Assembly: GCA_932294295.1 (NCBI GenBank)
Contig: OW028582.1
Location: 3,839,515 to 3,903,514 of the forward strand
DNA: 64,000 bases
From: Alitta virens
Lineage: Eukaryota; Annelida; Polychaeta; Phyllodocida; Nereididae
Reading direction: 5' to 3'
Positions within the stretch are counted from its first letter, which is position 1; each line of letters begins with the position of its first letter. Of the stretch, positions 50,964 through 63,517 are shown piece by piece. A program made the translations under genes and the position numbers. Under the pieces are notes generated by a model that had not been told where the DNA came from, did not search any database, and worked only from the letters and a program-made list of their open reading frames with translations.

Positions 50964-51328
50964 TCAAGGTAATATACCAATTATTAATTAAAAACATTGA
51001 AAATCACATGTAAATAAATATGCTGATGTTAATCTCAATTACCACTGATTGCAGTAACTATGCTCTTCGCTGTATCTCAACAGTTCAATACACCCCACTT
51101 AATGGTGCCCATGTACTAGATGTCAATAAAAACCATACACTACAGGCAGGGGAATTCCACAGAGCATGTCAAATTTCCAAGTATAAGGAACTTATAATGT
51201 ACATTAAAAACATTTTACACTATCATTATGATCAACTTGAAGTCTAACATGTATGAAATGATACAAGAATAGCGGTAGACTAATCTTAAATTATTTAACA
51301 AATTTTTAATACTTAAGATAAGTGAGGC

Positions 51329-51720
51329 CAATCAGTTACATTTTCAAAGTCGATCATCGGTTTAGGTGCACCAATCGATGATCGATCATTAGTCAATTCG
51401 GGTGCAGTTCATATTTGAGTAGTCGCCGGAGTAAAATATACTGCCATTGTAACTAGTTTTTCCAAGATAATAAAAGATCTTTGTACGTAAATACAATTCA
51501 TATTATCTCAAGTCATTTATCTTATAATATCTAAAGGTATTTATGATCATATGAAACTCCTAAAGGGAGGAAGTGCAGTAGGTTTTCTTAAATTTTTTGA
51601 TAACCAACTGATGTGTTAAAAAACAAATCTACTAAACTGCTAAACAAAATTAGTAACGGATCATCCAATTCTTAAACAAAACGACCGATGATCGAGTATA
51701 ATCGATCATCGTGACACCAC
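51329..51720. mobile_element. GATCGATCATCGG-rich hAT-like element, copy 2
   Basis: The same left boundary (CCAATCAGTTACATTTTC) and right end (ATCGTGACACCAC) as the copy at 43841, with the same interior order. A shorter relative is near 39085-39150. Confidence 0.7.
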
Positions 51721-52554
51721 CAAATAAAATTCCTCAAATTAATCATAAATCAAAATATTACCACACACACAATTACAAATTAAACAATACTAACCACAAA
51801 AGCATTGATGAAGTATTAAAGTATCTAAAGCAGCTTTAGAGACAATATACCACTCGTTGACATGTCATTCGACACTGAATATGTCATTGAATATGTCCTC
51901 TATATACAACAATGACAAAACACCAACTGATCTCTACGGCGACTATAATAGTCCCATGAACAATTCAGTGAGTTACTAACCTTACAGGGAGCATGACTAA
52001 TACGTCCACGGTCACACAGCGGAACACTTGATCATACAAAGTAACGTCCACCGTACGAGTATCCACTAATTGTAAGTGTATTATTATAACACAATGGTGA
52101 AATGACTAGCGCTCTGCAATACACACACTTTAAGCATGACTAACCGAGCATTTCTAGTTGTTGGGAGAGAACCAACACTTCAGTGTGTAGCATACGAACA
52201 TGTATCCCGATGCAGTCTTGGGCCAATAACTACTTCACAACATCAGGACCGGCTATAAATAGCACACATTCCAGTGATGCTAATGCACAACAGTGAGAAA
52301 AGGTAGCAGCAGTGCAGTTGTTACTATAGCAGCAGCAGCAATGATGCTGCGGAGGCAGCCCAGATGATGCGGATGCTCCCCTTCCAATCCCCTCAACGCT
52401 CATTACTAAAGGGTGCAGGGCAATTGTCATAATCATCACCCCCATTAACAAATCCACAATGCAATTTATAATCATGATAATGTTTGTGCACTGATAACAA
52501 TGTTTTCAATGTCTGAATCATGTCTCACCGCTACTGGGTCTGAAGCTTAATCAG

Positions 52555-52685
52555 AGGCAGAAGTAATGATGAGATGATAAGGCTGCTTGGAGTCCACACC
52601 ATATTACACATTTACCCAATCATGGGTGGGATCTTTTATATTCCTCAGCATAGACACCGAGTACAAGGCACCTCCAATTTGCGTG
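52555..52685 (-). mobile_element. Partial SINE copy
   Basis: The reverse-complemented body (GTGGGATCTTTTATATTCC, AGACACCGAGTACAAGGC) is clear; both ends are truncated. Confidence 0.65.
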
Positions 52686-55240
52686 CAAGACTTCTGTGTA
52701 ATCAATTACACTTGACACACAACAGCACAATGTTGAGTAGGCACTCAGTAAATGTAAACTGTGAACAGCGCAGCCCCACAATTGAAAGTTTAAAGCCACC
52801 CTCGGAAATCACTAAAGTGGCTTATTTACTAACAACGGTCGAAGTGGTCTAAATTTTTATAATCATATCAACTCATAATCCTTTTTGTGGCTTCAAAATA
52901 AATCAGCGTAAGAAAAGGGAGGTTTTACTGAATAGGACAGAGTTAACTAAAAAAATGTTGGTTATATCCCGACGCCAAACTATTAGGCATATTTATTCAT
53001 TTGTTGGATTGTTTTTTGTTTTAATGCCTTTATTAAGAAAAACAAGTTCAATTTGTACTCAGGAGGGAGTAACTAACATTTTCGTTGGTTATATCCACTC
53101 AGAACAATAGGAAAACAGTCTAAGTGGAGTATAACCAAATAAAAATGATAACTATAATTATATCATGTGATTTTATCATATATCACTCCTTTCTCCATGC
53201 GCTTTTTTCATGTTTTTCATGCATAATAATGTAGATAACCATAACGCCTAGATCAAAGAACAAAATTGTACAACCTAGCACTCATTATTTCTAGACAGTT
53301 ACCATGGTTATAGCCTTCCAGCATCACTGCATAGCATCACTTCTGGGTCTGGTGTTCCCGGTGCGTGGCAGAGAGTTCGCATAAATGCCATCGCATTTTT
53401 CTCCCCTTGCTTCCAGAACTAAATCAATTCACTCTATCAATCGGAATACCAAAAAGTGCCATACCGGTGAATCACAGCTTTAGGTCGTTCATAGAGTACT
53501 TGTCCAGAAGTACAAATTGATCAGGCGATGATACTGTATTGCAATTATTGTCAAACTTTCCAGGCAGGTTAAGCGAAAATTTCAGACACTCCAACTATCT
53601 ATGCTACATATTCACTGCCATAGACCTTGTTTACAAACAAGATGAAGACATTGTTTAATTGAGACCACCGACCATAAAAAGTTTTTCCTTATCTTATCCT
53701 ATTAACTAACTACTAACTTACACAATCATATGCTTTGCGTAGCTTTCGAAAACTTTGTGGCTATTGTTACTAACAAGCAACTATCGGAAAAGGTGTTCAC
53801 CTGCCAAAAATTGCAACCGATTTACAATTTACTAAACAGAACTTTATGCATCAAATTTATACCGATATTGAGCTCGGTCACATGAAATACCTAGTTCTGT
53901 GCAGTGCGCACATCTCTCGGTGCTGAAGCACAATACGTTTTCCAGCACAAAAAATAAGTACTTGAGACAGTAATGAAGATTTACGATACTATACATCATC
54001 AAAAGTAATCATGTACACCCTTCCAGTGATTCCTGAACTCGACAAAACCAGGAAACTACAAAGAGTGCTCACCGCTTTGAATTAGCGCCGAGAGGTTTGC
54101 GTTTATTTACGAGGTTCTGCTGTGCACTATTGTATAGTGCTCAGGTACCTAAGTGGTTGGCGAGAGCACTTCTCTTGTGATGTTATTTGAAGACGGAAAA
54201 ATCCTAGGCTCCTCACTAAGCTATGGCTCACCCTACAACAATAATATATCACTGATGCCAGGACCCGCACAAGAAACAGCGGTCTATTATTAGCCAGACA
54301 AGAAAAAAAACACCATTATGACTAACACATTAAGGCATTACCACCTTGTCTCAGATAGTAACTTAATACATGGGGTTACTAAGACACAATACAATTCGTT
54401 TAGTATTGAAAATATGACATTATGCAATTATAACTTGCATTGATATTTTATAAATAGACAAATAAGGCCAGACTTTTTTTTATTTTTCGTTTTATGGACC
54501 CACCGACATTTTAAATTGAAAAATGAAATAAAATCTAGTTTGGCAGGTTTTTTTTTCGTCTGCAAAAACTGGCATAGGAGTGCTATATCATCTAACTCAT
54601 CTACATAATTATCATTCATTACGGTTATTGCGCACACTAGATTACAATACAGGCATTGCAGAACATAGCAAATTTGACCTTCTAATTGCAGTTGAGGTTC
54701 TCCGAGAAGGCTGTGATTTCACACCTCAGTATCAAAAGATATCAATTATCAAAATCTCTTTGCTTCTGTGATTTGTAATTCTCATTGTATGTTATTTTTA
54801 ATTTTTTTCCGAATCCCGACATTGCTTGAATGATAAAAATGTCCATAAAATGAAAAATAAAAAAGTCTGGGCTAAATACTCCGAACTTATATGAAATTGT
54901 CAAAATTGATGCAAAATTCAACAGAATTACACCCAGGAAAGGTAATGTGCTGGAGTGCAGAATTAATACTTCTACAGAGAATGTAATTCCATTTATCAAC
55001 TAAATTTATTAATGTCAGACTTAAACTGACTTCTGTCTCAATCCTACATCTTCTCCTTAAGCCTTCTTATTCTAAACCAGTATTAATGACAGTTGCTAGA
55101 ATTATTTCCCTTGTAAGAGTGCAATGTAATATAAATTAGGAAAAATATTTCTGTATTATACAGCAACACAATACGCCTAGAGCATCACTATGGCCATGTT
55201 AGAATCGAAGACGTTCATCATGTTCATGTGAGGCTGAGTA

Positions 55241-55452
55241 CAGTAACCCGACACCAAAGTTGTGGTCGTCAATAGACTTGCCAGCGTTAATGACAACTGC
55301 ATGGGTGGATCCAAAACATTCTGACAAAGAAAACTTGTAGATTTGGGACATATTTATCAATCTTGTTATTCAGAATGTTTTTCATCCACCCCGGCCATCT
55401 TTATTAACACCGGCAATTTTATTGACGGCCACAACTTTGGTGTCCGTTACTG
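55241..55452. mobile_element. 212-bp palindromic MITE with TA target duplication
   Basis: Left CAGTAACCCGACACCAAAGT and right ACTTTGGTGTCCGTTACTG are inverted over some 50 bases. A second internal inverted pair (GGATCCAAAACATTCTGA / TCAGAATGTTTTTCATCC) follows. TA flanks both sides, as for Tc1/mariner-type elements. A diverged relative is at 57646-57805. Confidence 0.8.
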
Positions 55453-56064
55453 TAATAATCAAGACTTACTAGTATTTAAGTAAGTACTCACTCATTTACC
55501 ACTACAAGTACTAACAAATTAGCTGTTAATAAAGATTACAACATTGTATATATATATATATATATATATTTATCACACACTTTTACAAGGATAGTGTATA
55601 GCAGTATTGATCCGTAACAGGATATTAAATTTATCCTAGTTTCTCCGCAGAGGATGAGCTTCTGAGAATGTTTGCATTATTTAGGTAACTTCATCGTTAC
55701 ACTGCAAGATATCTAGCACTTGTAAGCAAAAACACCTGGGCCAGATTTGTAGTTATACAGTTGGCAACATCACCTACTTGGCGACATTACTTACGTGATG
55801 CACACAAAAGATGAGCAATTGTTATTGCAAATGATCGCTGGTTGCACCATTTTTGACTAGAGCAACTTTTCTAGCCATTGCGATAATTTCATACATAAAT
55901 ACCTTGTTCAAATAGCGCTTTTGCAGCAATAACGCAAGCGATGTCGTCACGTAGGTGATGTTGCCAACTGTATATGCGCATTGGAACTGGAGTTATAAAC
56001 TCAGTAAATCTTTTCTTTTTATAGTTTTTTTCTTCTTATTGCACTGTGCTCGACTTGAACCAAT

Positions 56065-56310
56065 GCACTAAGAAAACCTTACCTGAAATCGCATCCGTGC
56101 TTCAACCATTTCCACACAATGTTCAAAAATCTTTATTTGTATAATGACTTGTAAACAACTGTGAAAGTGGTCGAAGCACGGAATCAAAAAACCAAGTAAT
56201 TTAACAGCCGCTCAGCCAATCAGACGTGGTGATTCATCAAAAGACTCACCTGCTTAACAGCACGAAGCAATTGCAACAAATTTTTTTCGACTAGCAGTTT
56301 TCTTAGTGTA
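56065..56310 (+). mobile_element. ~245-bp CACTAAGAAAAC MITE upstream of TMEM67
   Basis: Termini CACTAAGAAAAC and GTTTTCTTAGTG are exact inverted repeats; the interior matches the TWSG1 intron 2 copy. Confidence 0.8.
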
Positions 56311-56727
56311 ATGTTACTGTTGGTCATACCAGTGGCAGTGTCCCAGCCCCCAGTTGGGCAATTCGGTTATGGGCCAAGGCATTTCACACCCAGCCAGAGT
56401 AAAAACAAAAGATACATGGTAGAACCCAATTTAGGCCTATCATAACTGTCCTTTGCATTTTCTCCAGCATGACCATGAAAATGCTGCAAACACAAAACTG
56501 CCCACTATCATGCATTTGCAGTAATACCTGCCCTGGGCCCTGCCTGCAATTTTACCTGCCCTGGGCCCTGCCTGCAATTTGGAATCTTTTTTCCAAGTTT
56601 TTCAATCAGCATTTAGACTGGAATGTTTCACAAGCAGCTTCGCACACTCGCAAAATTTCCAAAACACATTATGGCTATTATGTTTGACAATTGTTTCAAC
56701 GATAAAATACTCTGAAAATATACTCAC

Positions 56728-56899
56728 AACAAGTATCAGCCCACAAAAAGCATGAGGAGATCCAAAGAACACATTCCTCCATCATCTCCAGCCGGAAATG
56801 CTCTTCTTCGTGCAGACGACAAATTCGGGATCCGTGATTCGTGCTAAACATTTTTCCCATTAAGGCCTCTTTGTAAGTTTTGAATCGTCTCAATTTCAT
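56728..56899 (-). CDS. Putative first exon of a small gene divergent from TMEM67
   Basis: An ATG at 56899 (minus) opens a frame starting MKLRRFKTYKEALMGKMFST, followed by RLHEEEHFRLEMMEE. A near-perfect donor (GTGAGT) at 56727-56722 would end a 172-base exon in phase 1. The basic, then acidic, helix-prone composition resembles small ciliary/microtubule-associated proteins. Its head-to-head position 188 bases from a ciliary gene fits that, but I do not recognise the family and found no second exon. It could be a chance frame. Confidence 0.4.
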
Positions 56900-57087
56900 T
56901 GTTTAAATTTTAAATAATCTTGCAGTAATAAAAGTTTATTTCGAGCATAATTTATTAAAACAAAGAATAATTATTTTCTGCGGATATGAAATATACACAA
57001 TTTTTCACAAGGTGTCGCTTTTGACTAAAAACCGCCATCTCGCGACAATCAACAGAACTAACCAAGATAGCGTTCCTAGAAACCGGG
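56900..57087. promoter_or_regulatory. Shared (bidirectional) promoter region of TMEM67 and the divergent frame
   Basis: Only 188 bases separate the two divergent start codons, so any promoter here is shared. No TATA box is evident. Just before the TMEM67 ATG is GTTCCTAGAAACC, an imperfect inverted repeat resembling an RFX X-box, the site used by many ciliary genes. It is off consensus by spacing and lies very close to the ATG, so the match is only suggestive. Confidence 0.4.
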
Positions 57088-60000
57088 ATGGCGAGGAGTG
57101 TGCTGCATCATGTTTACGCTTTCTTTATCACAATTCTGATGATTTTAGAACTTTGCCATGGGGTTAATTACATCGCACTACAAACTCCAAATGACTGCAA
57201 GAAAGGAGCAAGTGATAACTACCACGAATTCTTTGATATTTCTCAACTGAGCTGCACGCGATGTGCCCAAACAAGCCAAATCCAAACTGTGTCACAGGAT
57301 GGTAAGCTGTAATTTACCTGTCACTCTGTGTCAGTGTTATGTCAGTATATGGTATGTGACTATGTAACTTAATTCACATGAGCTGAACTGTTTACATGGA
57401 TTTTGCTGACCTAAACGTTTTCCAGGTATTGTTAAATAAGTGAATTTATGAAAAAATAATATTGACAACCCAAGTCACAAGTCGAGAAGTGTCAACAAAT
57501 TTCCCCCATGATGTCATGACACATTGCATAACATAAAAAAAAAAAAACATCAACCGGGTTTCCGATCACATAGACTAGACATAGATTTAACTCTGCGGCC
57601 AAGCTTCTTAATGCTAAACTTTTTCTGCCGCCCATCGACGTACATGCAGTGCCCAACACCGAACTTGTGGCCAACACCGGAGCTGTGGACGTCAATAGTG
57701 ACTTTCTGGGGTAGATCCAGAACATTCTGACATGGAGAGGTTTTAGAATATAGTGATATCTATCATCCTGTTCATTCAGAATGTTTGGATCCACCCTGGA
57801 CGTCACTACATAACTGCACATCAAAATACTATTTGTATTTTTATTTGGATGCCAATTGTATATTAGGGTTGAGGGCAATCACGTTATTAGGCCCATCACA
57901 TTACCAGGTACACCAACTCTGTATGGTCTGACTTATAACAAAGCAGAAACTTAAACTTGAGATAGTAGTTCTACTCGGGCCAACTGAAAAATATTTGTGA
58001 TAAAATGTTTGTTTACTTTTCAGGCCTAAGATGTATTTGCAAACCAGGAATGAGACTAACGAAAAATTTTGGTGGAGGCGCAATTCAGTGTGTGGCTTGT
58101 CCAAATAATCAGGTATGAGTGTTATTGATACAAATCACCTTGATATTTGTTTACTCTAGTCAATAATATTTCTAGCATTTTACAGGCATTTTACTGATTT
58201 TAGAAAATTCCTCCTGGTTTAATTTTTTTTTGAAGCAGCACTATCAGAGACTGCAGTAGTTCTGAATGTACACTCAGCAACATTGAATTTTGCAAACCCC
58301 CTCCCCCCCCCCCCCCCCTAACAAGCTAAGTTAAAGTACTGCACACCTTGCAAGTTCATAATTAGTCATGAAACTTACTCTTCATAACGTTTGACAATGT
58401 TCTAACACCTAACCGGCATCTTAGAGCCAGCTAGAGGTGTTTGTGATAGTTTTTTTAGAGTGGCAAATTTTGATGTCGTAGCGAAAATCGATGTTGCGAG
58501 AGTGTACACTAAAATATGGCAATCTTAATTTGTGATGGTTCAAAAATATTATCGATTGAAAAAAAAGTTGAATGTTGCAAGAATATATCGGTCCAGTATT
58601 TTCTTTCTTTATTTCTATAGTAAAGTTCGGTTTAGGAAAACACTGGACTTAATTAAGTGCTGTAACATGATCTGTTAAAATATTTCATCATGAAAAATTA
58701 ACGTCATATGTGGGAAATGCGCAGATTGTGACGTCGGATGGATGGGAGTGCATTTCTTGTGACACAAACTCAGCCTCCGAAGAGGAGTGTCCGTCGTGTA
58801 ACTCTCTTCGTGGATTTATTACAGGTTAACTTCGATGTCAGACTGTCATAAAATGTTTAATATTCATGTACACGATCATGTTAGCGCCTTTGATTTGTAT
58901 CGTCATTTGCTGGTTGTGGTGCACTTTACAAATTAATGCGCAGTATATTGATGTCTGATGATTGTTGCATGCACTACATATGCAGTGAAAATCGTTGATT
59001 TTGCTGTAAATTGTTGTTGAAAGTGTTCATGATTATGGGAGAATATCCATTGCGTACCGTATTTATGTGCAATTCAGAAATGATCCCTCCTGATAATTTC
59101 TGCCGATTAATTGTGACTGCAATTTAATGTTGTGATTTTTGTGTGTAATTTTGTGTCGTGTCGATCAGGTGACATCTCAAGACCAATGGAATTGTGTTTC
59201 GTGTAGTTCAAACAACCCGTTCAATCCTGACACAAGAAAATGCGAGGCGTGCATTGAAAAGGACATAGGGCGTAAGTCACGTTGATAGGGATCATCAACT
59301 CACTTTTGCTGCTATTTGACTATATATTTCCTTTTTTTCACAACAGTAAATAACGCTTAATCTTTCTATATCTCTCACATAAATTAATTAAATTATCATT
59401 CACCATGCATAATCACACTGGGGATTGATTAATCATGTCTAAGCGTAAAAAAATTGTTGTAATTTTGTTTGCCGTCATTATTTTGTTGTTCTATCTGTGA
59501 TATTCTGTGTTTATAGGCATCACTACCCGTATCTGCACTTGTGCTTTTAATTTTAGTGACTAAATATACCGCATTAGGAAATTTTAAACCCCATTAAATA
59601 ATTTTTATTTCATATAAGTAAAATCTCTGAATAAAGTACTGTCACGCTATTAAAACATTCGTTAACATATGATTAATAACAAGAACTCTGTTTGAAAATG
59701 ATTTATGTCTTCGGCGCCAACACTTTTCCTATCTGCATAAACTTTATAAAATCTTAAGATGGAGTATATATCCTCTTAATATTTTTATTGAATTGAGATC
59801 TTTGCGCTATATTGCACATATAATGGTGGCCTAAAATTAAAATTAAATTATTACAGTGGAAAGAGACCTAACTGGCAGTTGGTTTGGCGGCACTCCATCA
59901 AGATCCTGCGCTACTTGTACAAGTAGTACGAGACCTGGACTGTTAGGAAGCAGGTAATGTAACCATTTTTGGAGTATGATATTTGAGATAAGGCCACACT

Positions 60001-63000
60001 TATTTGATCAACATCTTCTCGGTTCTCCTCGATCAGGGCAATTTTAAGGGTTAGTGAGTCACTCACTGATCGTCAGTCAATTGAAAATTCAAAAAGAAAA
60101 TAAACTTCATGTTATATAACTTTGTGAGCCATCATTTTATTTCTGTCGGCTCGTTTCTCTTTATATTGGGGGATCCGAGTAGCTAAAAATTAAATAAGAT
60201 TTTTAGAAAAACGAGGGGTTGGGGGGAGGTGTTGGTCCTGAAGACCCCCCCCCCCCCCCCAACCCCTCGTTTTTCTAAATTAAGATTAAGAAAATACTAG
60301 TGATGCAGCCGGACCGCTTTTGTTGGGTTGGTCCGATATTCCTTAAAGTGGTCTGGTACTGGTCCGGTCCAGGGTCAGGTGATCCGGTATTATTACTGGA
60401 CCGGTCCAGAAGCGATCCATCGGCATTTTTTAAAATTATGATAAAAACAAAGGTTTAGCAAAAGTTTTTTATTTAAAAATAAATAAATAAAAAACTTTTC
60501 CAGCGGTCCGGACCGCGGTCCAGGCACCCAGTACCGGTATTTTGTTGCTGGTCCAGTACCGATGCGATCAAGGGCCGGACCGCGTACGGGACCAGACCCA
60601 TGCGGTCTAGTCTGCATCACTAGAAAATACTGGTCAAACCTCTTTTTCTCTTTTAGAGGACCCCCTTTCCCCGCTTTTTCAAAAGCCTGCTTGTCTGCCC
60701 CCTGCTTGTCTGGCCCCACCCCACACTTTTAAATGGAACAGCCCTCAGTTGAACACAACTCAAATTTATGGAAATTAATCGATAACTTTTAATGCTCCAA
60801 ATTTTGTCGTTTGTTATTTCAGGTGCGAACGATGCAACCAAATCCTATCCATGATTCCGACACAGACTGACTGTACTTGCCCAGAATCTAATTTGGTAAT
60901 TTTTAGAAATATTTAATAGTGTTTTTTGATATCCTGAATACACTTTGTCATTGTTTGAAAACATATTTTTATATCCTCTAGCTTATTAAATTAATTATTC
61001 GTGTTCATTTCTGCAGGTGGGAGGTGTGTGTTTTGCATCTGACGATGACGTTATTCCCGACTCCGAAGATTTGTATAGAGTAGATTTCGTAAGTATTTTA
61101 AGCTTCAAATTATCTCGAGCATTAATTGTAGAATTTTTGAAGCTGTTATCGAGTAAAATAATATTTTCTCTATTATGCCAGGTCGTGTGTATTAAAAAGC
61201 TGTGTAATATTTCAAGTACATGTATTGTAACTATAACACTGTGTGTGGTCACCTCACAGCCAAGCGAGGTAATTATGGACATTCTTTGCTAGTTTACAAA
61301 GTTAAACTGATTGGTTAAAATAGGTAGCCGATAGGCTGAGTATGGACTTAAGAAATCTTCTCTCAAAAAACAAGAGAAATGGATTCATATTTTTTGAGTT
61401 AAGGCAGTTTTTCTGAATTGCCTGCTTTTCAGAACATGTATTGCATATACTCAGCACATGAACATCTAATTATTCTGTAATTTCAATGACCTTAAATACC
61501 ATAAGCCAGCCTAAAGACTATAAGACAAATTGATTAATTTAGTTTAGATGAGTAAACGAGCAAAACATGTACATAATGAGGTCGCTGGGCTGTGAGGTGA
61601 CGACACACTACTCTATTTATGTGTATTTTTGATAGGGTGGAACCAAAGTCAGATCCCAGTTTTTTGTGGACAACATTCGAGCGGTTTATGGAATGTGTCA
61701 GGTACGTTGGTTTAAGTTTAAGCTTGAAGCATTTCTCGATATCGCAAAATGGAAACCTCAACAAAATAAATAATGAACGCGATGCAGTGGAATCAACAGA
61801 AAGAACAGATAATGTAAAGTAAGCAAGAGAAATTCAATTTCTGCCCTTTTTAAAATGTTCGCTAATGTTTTGGTGACTACACATTCAAGTTGCCAATCAT
61901 CTTGGTTAGGTTATTGTCTACTTTAATAATGTTAATTGTCAAATATTTAATTAGAGAATGACAAATTTTATGTCTCTTGAAAAATTGAATGTCTTATGAA
62001 ATTCTTTCATTGTGAATGACAGTAATGGCCAATTCGCCTTCTTATTATTAAGTACTCGCCTTCTTTTGGCCCCAACCATTTTCCTATCGTGTCCTTACCA
62101 GGTGTTTTCTGGATGGGAAATCGCTTCAACATAAAATGATAATGGACTAGATCTTTCTTTTCGCACAATATCTAATACAAGTTGAATTAATGTCATTGAC
62201 TTAATTTTAGACTCAGTACGCCAACTTGACGGCCTGTCAAGTCCTGGGCAACCTGTGTATGTTGACCGTCTATGATGAGAGTGGAACGACGACCAGTCGG
62301 GTCACTAATGCTTGCGAAGGTTATAAAGTCCTGGCAGGGTCAACGACCTCTGGGTTGCTGCGAAATGACCAGTAGGCACAGTTTCTCTCGTAACTGTTGT
62401 GCAAAGTTGTTTTTGATTAGTTGCTTGTACATATATTGCTTTTCAGTTGCATGTGTTTCGCTCAGTTGAGTGTGCTTCACATTTGAGTGCAGCTTGTCGT
62501 CAATGGGTTTTGAAGTTGTTTTTTTTGCTTTGATTGTTGCTTGTTTGTTGCTTTTTAGTTGCATTTATTATATTAGTTGCTTCTTTCCAAGGGCTGTTCC
62601 ATTTATGAAAAAGGGAGGGGGTGGACCATAAACTTTTCAGACCAAATATTTATGTTTTTTTTTAACAGAGCCCCCCACACCCGCTTTTCCTCTTCCCCGC
62701 TTTTTCTCTTTTGGAGAACCCCTACTCCCTCCCTTTTTCAAAAAATCTTTTTTAAATGGAACACCCTAAGTATCTTTTGCATGTATATTTGCTATTTGTC
62801 ATTTCATTTGCTAAGCCTTCAATTGCATGTATGTATAAAGACTAACGCTTTTATGATTTTTTACAAATTTCATAACTACAGACAGCTCTTTGACGCTTGT
62901 CACTACTCGACAAAAGCCCTATCTTTTCTTTCTATTTTATTTATTTTCTCAAATATTTATTTCCAATTTTTGTTTGTTTATTTATGCTTGCTTGGCAATG

Positions 63001-63460
63001 CGGTCTTTCAGTTTGTAGCATCACTGATGACGGGGCATTTGCATAGCTTTAAAGTTCTCGCACAGAAGGCTAACTCCTGTACTTCGTTTGTTTTAACATT
63101 TTAATTTCTGTACATATATTTGTTTCGTTCTCACTGCTTGTAGGTGCAATATAGAAACATCTCTGCCTGTCAAACTATCAGCAACATGTGTGTCATGCTT
63201 GTGTTTAAACAAATCACGGCTAGCACTTTTCCGCTTGATGCATGCGGCTTGTACAAAGCATTGGCGAGTACTACAGGTCTTGGGATTCAAGGCATTTTGC
63301 TGGAAAACAGGTGGATTAAGCAATAAAGCATTTGTTAAGCTCGAAATTATGTGAATTATATAATGCAATATGTGTACATACTATTTCGTAATATATTTAT
63401 CAATAACCTTTATTAAAAAATTGGTAATTTTCTTATAATTATCTTTATTATATTTGCATG

Positions 63461-63517
<57 letters not shown>

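Larger units (their letters stand above)
45900..56064. other. Gene-poor 10 kb upstream of the 625-aa gene
   Basis: Apart from the listed mobile elements I find no supported coding exon. Non-coding 5' exons and enhancers of the minus-strand gene could lie here. Open frames such as 52230-52475 (minus) arise from a CAG/GCA-rich stretch. Confidence 0.45.

Noticed and set aside
52230..52475. 81-codon Cys/Ala-rich minus-strand frame
   Set aside because: CAG/GCA low-complexity stretch; no conserved motif and no clear splice partners.
57492..57878. 128-codon minus-strand frame within TMEM67 intron 1
   Set aside because: It overlaps a degraded palindromic MITE and shows no protein family features.
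62577..63104. 175-codon frame between meckelin exons 8a and 8b
   Set aside because: It crosses a MITE and AT-rich intron; Phe/Leu-rich composition is expected from T-rich DNA.
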